From the NCBI RefSeq assembly GCF_022815725.1, contig NZ_JALGRF010000001.1:1116001-1180000 (forward strand): DNA of 64,000 nucleotides, read 5' to 3'. Of this stretch, positions 43,711 through 51,997 are shown piece after piece. The stretch comes from Streptomyces sp. APSN-46.1 (lineage in GTDB: Bacteria > Actinomycetota > Actinomycetes > Streptomycetales > Streptomycetaceae). Within the stretch, counting starts at the first letter, position 1, and each line of letters starts with the position of its first letter. The position numbers were made by a program, and so were the translations under genes. The notes under the pieces were generated by a model, which did no database searches, was not told the origin of the DNA, and was given only the letters and a program-made list of their open reading frames with translations.

Positions 43711-44085
43711 GCGCGCTCGCGCGTACGGCACCGGGGGCAGTACCGGGTGGCGGGCGCGTTCATACCCCCCGGGGATGGGTCGGCGTGAGTCCGGCGCGCT
43801 CGCGCGTACGGCTCCGGGGGCGGTACCGGGTGGCGGGCGCGTTCACACCCCCCGGGGACGGGTCGGCGTGAGCCCGGCGCGCTCGCGCGTACGGCCCCGG
43901 GGGCAGTACCGGGTGGCGGGCGCGTTCACGCCCGGGACGGGTCGGCGTGAGTCCCGCGCACTCCCGCGTACGGCTCCGGGGCCGGTACGAGCTGGCGGGC
44001 GCGTTCACGCCCCCGGGAGCGGGCCGCGTGAGTCCGGCGCGCTCGCGCGTACGGCTCCGGGGGCGGTACCGGATGGCGGGCGCGT
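43711..44085. repeat. Intergenic tandem array of five 79-83 bp units
   Basis: Units begin at 43711, 43794, 43877, 43956 and 44037 (spacings 83, 83, 79, 81) with GCGCGCTCGCGCGTACGG and contain GTACCGGGTGGCGGGCGCG and a CCCCCGGGG core. Point changes and short indels distinguish the copies. It fills the whole gap between the convergent ankyrin and cellulase genes and its last edge reaches the cellulase stop. No plausible gene inside. Confidence 0.92.
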
Positions 44086-45990
44086 TCATGCCGCCGGGAG
44101 GGGTCGGCAGAGTAGCGCCGCCGGGCCGGGGCGGGCAGCCGCGCGGGTGGTGAAGGCGATGCCCGCCGTGTACTCGGTGGGCAGGCACTGGCCCTTGTAG
44201 TGGCCGTGGGCGAAATCGCCGCCGGAGGCGCCCGGCGGGCGGTTGCCGCCGCGGTCGAACCACACCGTACGGCCGCCCGAGGCCGGGAGGGCCGTCCGGG
44301 CGGGCGCGCACAGGGCCGCCGAGACGCGCGCGCCCCGCAGGCTGTACCCGATCGCGTACTGCCCGGCCGGGCACTGGAACTTCGTGTATCCGGTGGCCCA
44401 GTCCCCGCCCGGAGGGACGTACGCCTCGTCGCGGACCACCGTGTGCCCGCCCGTCGGGGCGCGCAGGTCCGAGCTCGCGCACAGGCCCCGGCCGCCGGTG
44501 TGGCCGAGGCCGGCCAGCCGGGAGCCGTCGGGGCAGACGGCCTTGCGGGCGCCGCTGTCCCAGTCGCCGGCGGCCCGGGTGAGCAGCGAGGCGTTGTGGT
44601 CGCGGTGGTCGATGTCGAGCTGGTACCAGGCGGAGGTGGCGGGCACCGCGCCGGTACGGCCCGGCGTGGCGGCGAGGGCGGTCCACGGCCCCGTACGCCA
44701 GTCCGCCGGGTCCAGGGCGCCGGACCGGCGGCCGGTGTTGTCGTAGCGGAGCATCGCCCAGCTGTCGCCGCCCGGGGCGCCTTGCGCGGTGGTGCTCCAC
44801 CCGACCAGGGGCCAGTACGCGAAGTCGGCGTCGGCGTCGGTCAGATAGGCGGTGAGGCGGTTGAACCAGGTGCGCGGGGCCGCGCCGGTCTCGTCGGCGC
44901 CGATGCCGAACTCGCTGATCCAGACGGGGGCGGTGAAGTGCGTACCGGTCTCGGCGGAGACGAAGAAGGCCTGGTCGTAAAGGGTCTGCTCCAGTTGGGC
45001 CTGGGTCATGTCCTGGTAGCGGAGGTCGTGGGTCTCGCCCATGCCGGTGGCGCCGCTGTGGTGGGGGCCGGTGTAGCCGTAGAAGTGGGCGGAGTAGACC
45101 AGCTTGCGGGAGACGGCGAGGGTGTGGGAGAGGGTGCGGACGGGTGTGAGGGTCGGGCGGCCGTGGGGCAGGCCGTCGAGCGGGATGCCGGTCCAGTTGA
45201 TGCCCTCGACCACGATGAGCAGGTTCGGATTGGCCTCGGTGAGGATGCGGTCGGCGGTTTCCTGGGCGGCGGCGTGCCAGTCGTGGCCGTCGCCGAGGCC
45301 CCAGTTGGGGTCGTCGAGGAAGTCGCGGCGGACCTCGTTGTAGAGGTCGGCTCCGACCACGCGCGGGTTGTCGCGGTAGCGGCGGGCGAGGAACACCCAG
45401 TCGTCGGCCCATTGCGCGGTGGAACGGCCGCTGTTCCACCGCTCGTTGCCGTCGAGGCCGCAGCACCAACGGGTGGTGACGGTGTGGTTGTTGAGTATGA
45501 CGGCGAACCCGGCGTCGGTGAGGGCGGCGACGACTGCGTCGTACACCTGGAGCGGGGTGCGGCCGCGAAGGGCCGGGTTGGCGGCGACGGCCGCGTCCGG
45601 GACGGGGGTGGTGGTGCGGAGCATCTCGTTGGAGAAGGGCAACCGGATGCTGTTGAGGCCGAGCGCGCGGAAGTCGGCCAGCAGGGTGGGCAGCGGTACC
45701 CGGTCGAGTCCGAGGGGGATGCCGTGGGAGTCCTGGCCGCTGTGGTGTGTGGCGGGGTCGTCGCGGTCGCCGGAGCCGCCCCAGGAGCCCTGGGCGCCGT
45801 CCCAGTTGCCGGAGCGGAGGCGGAAGCGGTTGCCGTTCGCGTCCACGATGTAGCGGCCGCTGGTGGACAGCGGCGCGGCCCACGATTCCACCCCGGCGGC
45901 GGCCGCGGCCGAGGGGGCGGCCACCACTGCGGGCAGGAGGCCCATCATCAGCAGGAGGACGCCCGGGATCGCGCGTAAGAGGTTCTTCAT
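44086..45990 (-). CDS. Secreted glycoside hydrolase family 5 enzyme (cellulase-like)
   Basis: 634 residues. Signal peptide MKNLLRAIPGVLLLMMG... with cleavage near Ala-Ala-Ala-Ala-Gly around residue 33. GH5 barrel: GLNSIRLPFSNEML, VILNNHTVTTRW, general acid/base Glu in VVGADLYNEVRRDF, IVVEGINWTGIPL, AHFYGYTG, nucleophile Glu in PVWISEFGIG. The C-terminal 170 residues are Cys-rich repeats (VCPDGSRLAGLGHTGGRGLC, FQCPAGQYAIGYSLRG, GQCLPTEYTAGIAFT) resembling a carbohydrate-binding or adhesive add-on. Start ATG 45990 after AGGAG. Hydrolyses beta-linked glucans outside the cell (family knowledge). Confidence 0.93.
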   Translation of the reverse strand: MKNLLRAIPGVLLLMMGLLPAVVAAPSAAAAAGVESWAAPLSTSGRYIVDANGNRFRLRSGNWDGAQGSWGGSGDRDDPATHHSGQDSHGIPLGLDRVPLPTLLADFRALGLNSIRLPFSNEMLRTTTPVPDAAVAANPALRGRTPLQVYDAVVAALTDAGFAVILNNHTVTTRWCCGLDGNERWNSGRSTAQWADDWVFLARRYRDNPRVVGADLYNEVRRDFLDDPNWGLGDGHDWHAAAQETADRILTEANPNLLIVVEGINWTGIPLDGLPHGRPTLTPVRTLSHTLAVSRKLVYSAHFYGYTGPHHSGATGMGETHDLRYQDMTQAQLEQTLYDQAFFVSAETGTHFTAPVWISEFGIGADETGAAPRTWFNRLTAYLTDADADFAYWPLVGWSTTAQGAPGGDSWAMLRYDNTGRRSGALDPADWRTGPWTALAATPGRTGAVPATSAWYQLDIDHRDHNASLLTRAAGDWDSGARKAVCPDGSRLAGLGHTGGRGLCASSDLRAPTGGHTVVRDEAYVPPGGDWATGYTKFQCPAGQYAIGYSLRGARVSAALCAPARTALPASGGRTVWFDRGGNRPPGASGGDFAHGHYKGQCLPTEYTAGIAFTTRAAARPGPAALLCRPLPAA

Positions 45991-46430
45991 CTCGCTCCTG
46001 CCGGGGCCACACACGGGGCTGACTGCGGTCGGCTGACGGCTGCCGCGGTCAAGTTACCGGTCGGTCGGCGACAGGGGAAGCCAAGGGCGCCGGCGCTTTC
46101 GGACGAGCGCCGGCCTGGCGGGCGTACGTCGCGAACCGGCTCGGGCCCATGTCCCGAACCGGCTCGGGCGCACGTCCCGAACCGGCTCGGGCGCACGTCC
46201 CGAACCGGCTTGGGCGTACGTCCCGAACCGGCTTGGGCGTACGTCCCGAACCGGCTCGGAGCGGCCGCCCGGCGGGGCGCTCGCGCCCGCTCACGCTGCC
46301 GCGCCCCGTCAACCGGGCGGAGCCCCGGCCACCCCTTCACACAGGGTCACCCTGGCGAAACCGCCCCACGCGGCGTCCCGCCCCTCTACCGTGCCCTCAG
46401 GGTCGGGCACGGCACGGGAGGGTGGGGCGG
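45991..46430. other. Intergenic region containing a 23-bp repeat array
   Basis: 440 bp between the GH5 start and the next gene. Besides the repeat array at 46132-46269 I see only GC-rich sequence; frames running through it have Arg/Pro-rich composition and are not credible genes. The GH5 promoter should be near 46000-46060. Confidence 0.6.
46132..46269. repeat. 23-bp tandem repeat, six copies
   Basis: Units start at 46132, 46155, 46178, 46201, 46224 and 46247, each opening with CGAACCGGCT and closing with ACGTCC-like sequence (23 bp period, last unit degenerate). Copies 2-3 and 4-5 are near-identical pairs (GGGCGCACG versus GGGCGTACG). Confidence 0.93.
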
Positions 46431-46733
46431 ATGGACGACGAAGAAGACATGCGGCTGGCGAGGATGACGCCGGAGATCTCCCGCCGCACCCTCGCGATGC
46501 TGCGCGGGCTGGCCGGGCTGGAGCCTCCGGAGCAGGTGCCCGAGGAGGCCATGCTCGTCGCCGACGCGATCCTCGCCGAGCACGGCACCGACGGCCTCCG
46601 CGTCCTCGTGATGACCCTCGCCGCCTGGGCGACCGCCCAGATCGAGAACGTCGCCGAGCTGAGCCGGCGCAGCCACGAGGCGGTGCTCGACGCGATGGAG
46701 CTGGCCTGCCTGGAGGCGAACGCCGAGGACTGA
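46431..46733 (+). CDS. Hypothetical all-helical protein, 100 residues
   Basis: MDDEEDMRLARMTPEISRRT followed by helices LAMLRGLAGLEPPEQVPEE, AMLVADAILAEHGTDGLRVL, and AAWATAQIENVAELSRRSHE. Acidic, no membrane segment. A G-rich ribosome site (GGGAGGGTGGGG) precedes ATG 46431; upstream in-frame sequence comes from the 23-bp repeat and is not coding. Family not recognised; size and helicity would suit a small regulatory or binding protein. Confidence 0.7.
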   Translation: MDDEEDMRLARMTPEISRRTLAMLRGLAGLEPPEQVPEEAMLVADAILAEHGTDGLRVLVMTLAAWATAQIENVAELSRRSHEAVLDAMELACLEANAED

Positions 46734-46937
46734 GCGGTCTCCGGGACCGCTGGAGGGGTGTAGGCGCACAGGTCGCCGGTCCCGGGAGGACCGCCCCGAC
46801 CGCCCCGCCGGCGGCCGTCGGGTACCGCCGATGACCGGCGACGCTCCGATCATCGACCCGCGGACCCTCGATCGGCCGGAAGTCGGCCACACTGGGGGTA
46901 GCAGGAGCGCCCTGGGGGGTCGTGATCGGAGGCCGTC

Positions 46938-47396
46938 GTGAGCACACCTTCCCCCGTCCGGATCGCAGCCGTCCTGTCCACCGAGCACCGCGGACGGCTC
47001 ATGTCGCAGGCCCGCGAGGTCAATTTCCCCGAAGGGGCCCGGATCTTCGAAGAAGGACAGCGGGCGGATTCCTTCTGGATCGTGCGCTCCGGCACGGTGA
47101 CGCTGGAGCTCCCGGTGCCCGGCCGTCGGCCCGCCCCCATCGAGAACCTCGGCCCCGGTGAGCTGGTGGGATGGTCCTGGCTGTTCCCGCCGTTCGTGTG
47201 GCAGCTCAGCGCCGAGGCGATGACACCGGTCCGCTCGTACGAGTTCGACGCGACCACCGTCCGCGTGCTCATGGACGCCGACCCCGCGTTCGGCTCCGCC
47301 ATCGGGCACTGGGTCGGGCGCGTCCTCGCGCTCCGGCTGCACCAGACCCGTACCCGCCTGATCGACCTGTACGCCCCCCGGGCGGCGGCGGGCTGA
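46938..47396 (+). CDS. Cyclic-nucleotide-binding (Crp-like) domain protein without HTH
   Basis: 152 residues: a single cNMP-binding beta-roll (VNFPEGARIFEEGQRADSFWIVRSGTVTLELPVPG, IENLGPGELVGWSWLFPP, cited piecewise) and a C-terminal helix. There is no DNA-binding domain, so it is not a Crp regulator; the family is known in actinobacteria and proteobacteria as stand-alone sensors. Start GTG 46938, five bases after GGAGG. The phosphate-binding loop is not canonical, so ligand binding is uncertain. Confidence 0.88.
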   Translation: MSTPSPVRIAAVLSTEHRGRLMSQAREVNFPEGARIFEEGQRADSFWIVRSGTVTLELPVPGRRPAPIENLGPGELVGWSWLFPPFVWQLSAEAMTPVRSYEFDATTVRVLMDADPAFGSAIGHWVGRVLALRLHQTRTRLIDLYAPRAAAG

Positions 47397-47601
47397 GGCG
47401 CCCGCCCAGCCCTGTTGGGGGGTGTGTTCAGCCGATTCCGCCGTGCGCTCCCGCACAGGTCAACACCGTGGCATCGCTGCGGACTGCACTCATGCGCTCA
47501 CAATCGGTGACGTGAAATCGCGGGGCGAACGGGCGTTCACGACCCGGTTGGGCAAGACTCCCGTCCGTTATCCGTAACACGAACCCAAGGGAGTGTTCGA
47601 A

Positions 47602-48045
47602 ATGCAGTCCATCGCAAAGGGTCTCGGCCTCGGTTCCGCCGCCATGGCGCTCACCGCGCTCACCGCGCTGGCCTGGCCCGGAACGGCCGGCGCCGCGCCG
47701 TCCGCCACCGAGAGCCTGTACGCGCCGTCGGCCCTCGTGCTCGGCATCACGGCCGGTGAGGACACCGCGACCGGTACGGTACTGCGCGCGGTGACCCTCG
47801 TATGCGCGCCGACGCCGGGTGGCACGCACCCGTCCCCCGCCGCCGCGTGCACCGAATTACAGGCGAACGCGGGCCGGTTGGACGCGCTGACGGAGCGCGG
47901 CTCGTCCGTCCCGTGTACGAAGGAGTGGAACCCCATGACGGTGACGGCGGACGGGGTGTGGCAGGGGCGCCGGCTGAACTACTCGTACACGTTCGGCAAC
48001 CCGTGCGGCCTGCGCCACACCAGCGGAGCGCTTTTCGGCTTCTGA
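47602..48045 (+). CDS. ssi: Subtilisin inhibitor-like secreted protease inhibitor (SSI family)
   Basis: 147 residues. Signal peptide to about residue 32 (ends AGAAP), then the SSI domain: SLYAPSALVLGITAGED, LRAVTLVCAP, ACTELQANAG, DGVWQGRRLNYSYTFGNPC, SGALFGF. The four Cys pattern of SSI is present. The reactive loop reads C-T-K-E-W-N-P where SSI has C-P-M-V-Y-D-P, so the P1 residue is Lys, predicting inhibition of trypsin-like proteases rather than subtilisin. Start ATG 47602 is eight bases after AAGGGAG. Controls extracellular proteases during sporulation or mycelial lysis (family knowledge). Confidence 0.95.
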   Translation: MQSIAKGLGLGSAAMALTALTALAWPGTAGAAPSATESLYAPSALVLGITAGEDTATGTVLRAVTLVCAPTPGGTHPSPAAACTELQANAGRLDALTERGSSVPCTKEWNPMTVTADGVWQGRRLNYSYTFGNPCGLRHTSGALFGF

Positions 48046-48187
48046 CACCCCGTGAAGCACCAGGGCCGGGCGGCGCCGTGCGACCGCCGTCCGGTCCCGG
48101 CCCCGGACTCGGCCCCGGCCCCGGCCCCGGCCTCCGGAGCGAAGGCGCGCCCGCCCCGGCGCCGAGCGGGGCAGCCGCCTTTGCCAG

Positions 48188-49051
48188 TCAGCCCAGTTCG
48201 AGGCTCGTCACCCCGTACAGCCCGGCCAGGTCGAGGTCCGGGGCCGGGCCCGTGTACATGCGGGCCGCCTCGAAGGTCGGGGTCAGGCCCAGGCCGGACA
48301 TCAGCGCGGTGGCTGCCTGGTTCCCGTCCGGTACGTCCACGGCGACCTCCCCGCCCGGGGCGTGCTCCGCGAGCCGCCCGAGCAGGGCGGCCGCCACCTC
48401 CGGGGCGTCGGCGTACAGCGGGCCGATCCGGGAGGCGCCGCTGCACGGGCGGATCACGCCGAGCCCTTCGACCCTCCCGTCACGGACGGCGGCGAGGGCG
48501 GTCCGGCCGGGGAGGCCGGTCCAGGCGGAGAGGAAGGCATCGCGCGACTCCGGGAAGAACCTCCGGTCGTACGCGGCGAGTTGGCCGAAGGGGAGGGTGG
48601 CCGCGTCCACGATCTCCACGCCGCTGCCGCCCCCGCTCCGCGGTACCCCGCACGGCACACCCTCGTGGCGGACGTTGTTCCAGGCCGAACGGAAGCCGGA
48701 TTTACGGTAGTTGTCCTGCTGGTCGACCACCCCGTCCAACCCCACGAGCCGCCCGGCCAGCCGGTCCATCCCGGCGCGCCACAGCTGGATCCCGTAACCC
48801 TGGCCGCGAAAGGCCGGACGGGCGATGTAGAAGCCGATGAACCCGAAGCCGGCCCCGTAGCGCACGGCCGAGATGCAGGCGACCGGTTCACCGTCGAGCC
48901 GGCCGACGAGGAAGCCCGCGGGATCGGCGACCGCGAAGGCGAAGCGGTCGGTGTCGCCCGGATTCCAGCCCTCCGCGTCGGCCCAGGCGCGGAACAGCTC
49001 CATGTCCGCGGCGCTCGCGCCGTTGATCTCGAAGATCTCGAATGCCGTCAT
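48188..49051 (-). CDS. Tandem GNAT acetyltransferase, YitH-like
   Basis: 287 residues. First GNAT domain with FYIARPAFRGQGYGIQLW (acetyl-CoA loop RGQGYG, near residues 86-91), second, shorter Acetyltransf_18-like domain from about residue 135 (VEIVDAATLPFGQLAAYDRRFFPESRDAFL; IGPLYADAPEVAAALL). This is the layout of YitH/HolE-type proteins. Start ATG 49051; in-frame sequence runs on upstream to 49195 and resembles the start of another protein family (see findings). Substrate unknown. Confidence 0.88.
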   Translation of the reverse strand: MTAFEIFEINGASAADMELFRAWADAEGWNPGDTDRFAFAVADPAGFLVGRLDGEPVACISAVRYGAGFGFIGFYIARPAFRGQGYGIQLWRAGMDRLAGRLVGLDGVVDQQDNYRKSGFRSAWNNVRHEGVPCGVPRSGGGSGVEIVDAATLPFGQLAAYDRRFFPESRDAFLSAWTGLPGRTALAAVRDGRVEGLGVIRPCSGASRIGPLYADAPEVAAALLGRLAEHAPGGEVAVDVPDGNQAATALMSGLGLTPTFEAARMYTGPAPDLDLAGLYGVTSLELG

Positions 49052-49217
49052 GCCCGGTGTTGTACCAGATGCGCAAGGGGCGCGCAGCAGCCCCTGATCG
49101 GCCGTCAGAAGACTGACGGGCGCCCCGGGACCGGCGCCCGCGCGCCGCCGCTCCTTCAGCGGGTCGGCGCAGAAGAGCACGGTCGTCGTCGGCATGGCCG
49201 CCGCCCTACTACGCGTA

Positions 49218-49700
49218 TCAGCCCGCGCAGATCACGTCGTCGAGCTTGATCGGCCGGGAGTCGAGGCGGACGTACGCGGTGAAGGTGTCGGTGTCCGCCT
49301 CGGTGCCCGCATCCGCCTCGGCGCCGGTGTCCGCCTCGGCGTCGCCGTCCCAGTGGGTGGTGACGGTGGCCCACCCGACACCCGCCGACTGGGCGACGGT
49401 GACCGGGCCGATGCCGATGCTCTGCGGGGTGTTCTGGGAGCAGAGCAGCACGTCGAAGTCCGTGAGCTGCTGTTTGTCCTTGAGCGCCTGGGAGATCCGG
49501 TACTCGCGGTAGTGGTCGGAGGGGCCGTGTTGGCCGTAGAAGGCGGCGAGGAAGCCGCTGATCTGGCCGGCGGAGTGGAGCGGCGGCGTGGGCGCGGGGG
49601 CGGCGGAGGGGCCTGCGGCGAGGGCGGGGCCCGCGGCCGGGGCCGGCAGGGCGAGCGCGGTCACGAGCAGGGCGCCGAGGGCGTACGACATGGGCTTCAT
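49218..49700 (-). CDS. Secreted hypothetical protein, DUF3828-like
   Basis: 160 residues. Signal peptide MKPMSYALGALLVTALALP..., cleavage near AAGPALAAG. The mature part has ISGFLAAFYGQHG and SDHYREYRISQALKDKQQL, then LLCSQNTPQSIGIGPVTVA and strands WATVTTHW and TAYVRLDSRPIKLDDVICAG, resembling NTF2-like/DUF3828 exported proteins. Between them is a short Glu/Ala/Asp/Thr repeat from a microsatellite near 49285-49345. Two Cys may form a disulfide. Role unknown. Confidence 0.75.
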   Translation of the reverse strand: MKPMSYALGALLVTALALPAPAAGPALAAGPSAAPAPTPPLHSAGQISGFLAAFYGQHGPSDHYREYRISQALKDKQQLTDFDVLLCSQNTPQSIGIGPVTVAQSAGVGWATVTTHWDGDAEADTGAEADAGTEADTDTFTAYVRLDSRPIKLDDVICAG

Positions 49701-49862
49701 GTCCGGTTTCTTTACCGCCTGGGCAGGGGCGCGAGAGGGGCGCGGGGCGGATCTCACTCCTGTGGGGGGCGGGATTCACCACAGAAACGACCATCCGGCG
49801 GCGCGTTGAGCGGCGCGTTAATACGTTCGCGGGGCCGCGTGGGCAGTACGTAGGGTCGGCGT

Positions 49863-50594
49863 ATGGGAAAGCCGCTTGTCGCCGTGTTCAGTGGGGCCGG
49901 GATGTCCACCGATTCCGGGATTCCGGACTATCGGGGTCCGCAGGGGTTGTGGCGGCGGGAACCCGACGCCGAGAAGCTCGTGACGTACGCGTACTACATG
50001 GCCGACCCGGAGATCCGGCGGCGGTCCTGGCTGATGCGCGCCGAGCTCGGGGCCCTCGGGGCGCAGCCCAACGCCGCGCACCGGGCCGTCGCCGAGCTGG
50101 AGCGCGGCGGCACCCCGGTCCGGGTCGTCACGCAGAACGTGGACGGGCTGCAGCAGCTCGCGGGGATGCCCGCGCGCAAGGTGTTCGAGCTGCACGGCAG
50201 CGCCCGGGCGGTGGTCTGTACGGCCTGCCACGCCCGGTCGGCGATGGACGGGGCGCTGGCGCGGGTCGCCGCCGGGGAGCCCGATCCCGCCTGCCTGTCC
50301 TGCGGCGGGATCCTCAAGGCGGCGACCGTGATGTTCGGCGAACGGCTCGACCCCCAGGTGCTGGGGCAGGCGGTGGCCGTCGCCAAGGGGTGTCAGGTGT
50401 TCATCGCCGTCGGGACGACGCTCCAGGTGCAGCCCGCCGCCTCGCTGGCCGGCATGGCCGCGGAGGCGGGGGCCCGGCTGATCATCGTGAACGCCGAGGA
50501 GACCCCGTACGATCCGCTCGCCGACGAGGTGATCCGCGAGCCGATCGGCACCGCCCTGCCGGCACTCCTCGCCCGCCTCGGGGCTGAGGGCTGA
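49863..50594 (+). CDS. NAD-dependent protein deacylase (sirtuin)
   Basis: 243 residues, Sir2 family. GAGMSTDSGIPDYRG (NAD site), TQNVDGL, catalytic His in FELHGS, four zinc Cys (CTAC and CLSC), and VGTTLQVQPAASL. Length and order match bacterial CobB-type enzymes that remove acetyl or acyl groups from lysines and use NAD. The ATG has no ribosome site; TAGGGT eight bases upstream may be a -10 of a leaderless transcript. Convergent with the MFS gene. Confidence 0.96.
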   Translation: MGKPLVAVFSGAGMSTDSGIPDYRGPQGLWRREPDAEKLVTYAYYMADPEIRRRSWLMRAELGALGAQPNAAHRAVAELERGGTPVRVVTQNVDGLQQLAGMPARKVFELHGSARAVVCTACHARSAMDGALARVAAGEPDPACLSCGGILKAATVMFGERLDPQVLGQAVAVAKGCQVFIAVGTTLQVQPAASLAGMAAEAGARLIIVNAEETPYDPLADEVIREPIGTALPALLARLGAEG

Positions 50595-50605
50595 GGGGCC
50601 CAGGG

Positions 50606-51895
50606 TCACGCGGACGCGGTCGCGGCCCGCTCCTTCGCCTCGCGGCGGCGGCGGGCGTCCTCGTCCGTGGCCGCGTCGTAGGAGACCAGCTTCGGCAGCA
50701 GCGCCACCAGGACGGCCACCGAGGCCACACAGGCCAGGCCGCCGCTCCAGAACGCCGGGCGCGTGCCCGTCCAGCCCGCCATGGCGCCCGCCCGCATCTG
50801 CCCGAGCTGCGGGCCCACGCTGTACGAGAGCACCTCGATGCCCGCGAGACGCCCGCGCAGCTCCTCCGGGATCGTCTGGTTCCAGATCGTCCCGCGGCCC
50901 AGACCGCTCAGCATGTCCCCGGCACCCGCCGCCGCCAGGCACAGCAGCACCAGCCAGATGTTCGTGAACCAGCCCGCCGCCGCGACCGCCCCACCCCACG
51001 CGGCCGCGCCGCAGACGACCAACAGCCCGTGCCGGCGTACGCGCGAGGTCCAGCCGCTGGTCAGTCCCAGGACCAGCGAGCCGACCGAGCCGGCCGCGTA
51101 CATCAGGCCCAGCGACCACTCCGCGTGCAACTCCTCCGCCAGGAAGGGGAAGATCGTGTTCGGGAAGGCGAAGAGCATCGCGGCCAGGTCGACGGCGTAC
51201 GTCCCCAGCAGCACGGGACGGCTCCACGCGTAGCGGGCCCCTTCCGCGATCCCGCGCAGCGAGGGCCGTTCCGCGTCGTGCGAGGGCGGCGCGGGGCTGA
51301 GCCGCGTACACAGGGCGACCGAGACCGCGAAGCCCAGGACCGTCACGACGTAGGCCGGCGCGAATCCGGCGTACGCGACGACCAGGCCCGCCAGGGCGGG
51401 GCCCGCGATCGCGCCGATCTGGTACCGCAGGCCGTTGAGCGCGGCGGCGGCGGTCAGCTGGTCGTGCGGCACGATCCGGGCCATCAGCGAGTCCAGCGCG
51501 GGCCGCTGGAGCCCGGTCAGTGCCGACACCCCGGCCGCCACCACGTACAGCGGCCACAGCGGGGGCTGCGGCAGCAGGGCGTTGACCAGCAGTATCAGGG
51601 CCAGGACACCCAGCCCCGCCTCGGTCAGCAGGATCATCCGCCGCCGGTCGACGGCGTCGGCCAGCGCGCCCCCGTAGAGCCCGAAGACCACGAGGGGGAC
51701 GAGTTCCACCGCACCCATGGCGCCGACGGCCAGCGGCGAGTCCGTCAGGTGCTTGATCTGCAGCGGCAGGGCGATCATCGCCATGAAGCTGCCGAAGTAG
51801 GTGACGGTGCCCTGGTAGAACAGCAGCCGGAAGTCCCCGCTGGAACGCCAGGGGGACAGGTCGGGCAGGATCGCGGAGATACGGCTGGTGCTCAC
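50606..51895 (-). CDS. MFS transporter, enterobactin-exporter-like (MFS_3)
   Basis: 429 residues with twelve predicted helices; typical segments DFRLLFYQGTVTYFGSFMAMIALPLQIKHLT (N-terminal), GALADAVDRRRMILL (loop 2-3) and LSGLGRGTIWNQTIPEELRGRLAGIEVL in the second half match the MFS_3/EntS-like group. Probable exporter of a siderophore or small drug. Starts with GTG 51895 without a strong ribosome site. The last 20 residues are charged and cytoplasmic. Confidence 0.93.
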   Translation of the reverse strand: MSTSRISAILPDLSPWRSSGDFRLLFYQGTVTYFGSFMAMIALPLQIKHLTDSPLAVGAMGAVELVPLVVFGLYGGALADAVDRRRMILLTEAGLGVLALILLVNALLPQPPLWPLYVVAAGVSALTGLQRPALDSLMARIVPHDQLTAAAALNGLRYQIGAIAGPALAGLVVAYAGFAPAYVVTVLGFAVSVALCTRLSPAPPSHDAERPSLRGIAEGARYAWSRPVLLGTYAVDLAAMLFAFPNTIFPFLAEELHAEWSLGLMYAAGSVGSLVLGLTSGWTSRVRRHGLLVVCGAAAWGGAVAAAGWFTNIWLVLLCLAAAGAGDMLSGLGRGTIWNQTIPEELRGRLAGIEVLSYSVGPQLGQMRAGAMAGWTGTRPAFWSGGLACVASVAVLVALLPKLVSYDAATDEDARRRREAKERAATASA

Positions 51896-51997
51896 AGCCG
51901 ACGATCTTCCGCGCCGTCACCGGTCCGGGGCAACCGGTTTCCTGGGCCGGGAAGCCGCTCCCCTGTGCCAACATCGGCCGCTACGCCGCGTCGGCCC

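Noticed and set aside
43711..44085. CRISPR array
   Set aside because: Units are contiguous 79-83 bp repeats without spacers, and there are no cas genes.
43760..46012. Alternative 750-codon frame overlapping the GH5 gene
   Set aside because: Arg/Pro-rich and ends in the tandem array; the GH5 frame has signal peptide and both catalytic Glu residues.
46132..46269. Coding sequence in the 23-bp repeat (frames reading into the next gene)
   Set aside because: Translation is a Pro/Glu/Arg/Thr repeat with no start signal; the real start with a ribosome site is at 46431.
47397..47601. Riboswitch or small RNA before the subtilisin inhibitor gene
   Set aside because: No conserved motif recognised; only ordinary promoter-like AT-richer sequence near 47560-47580.
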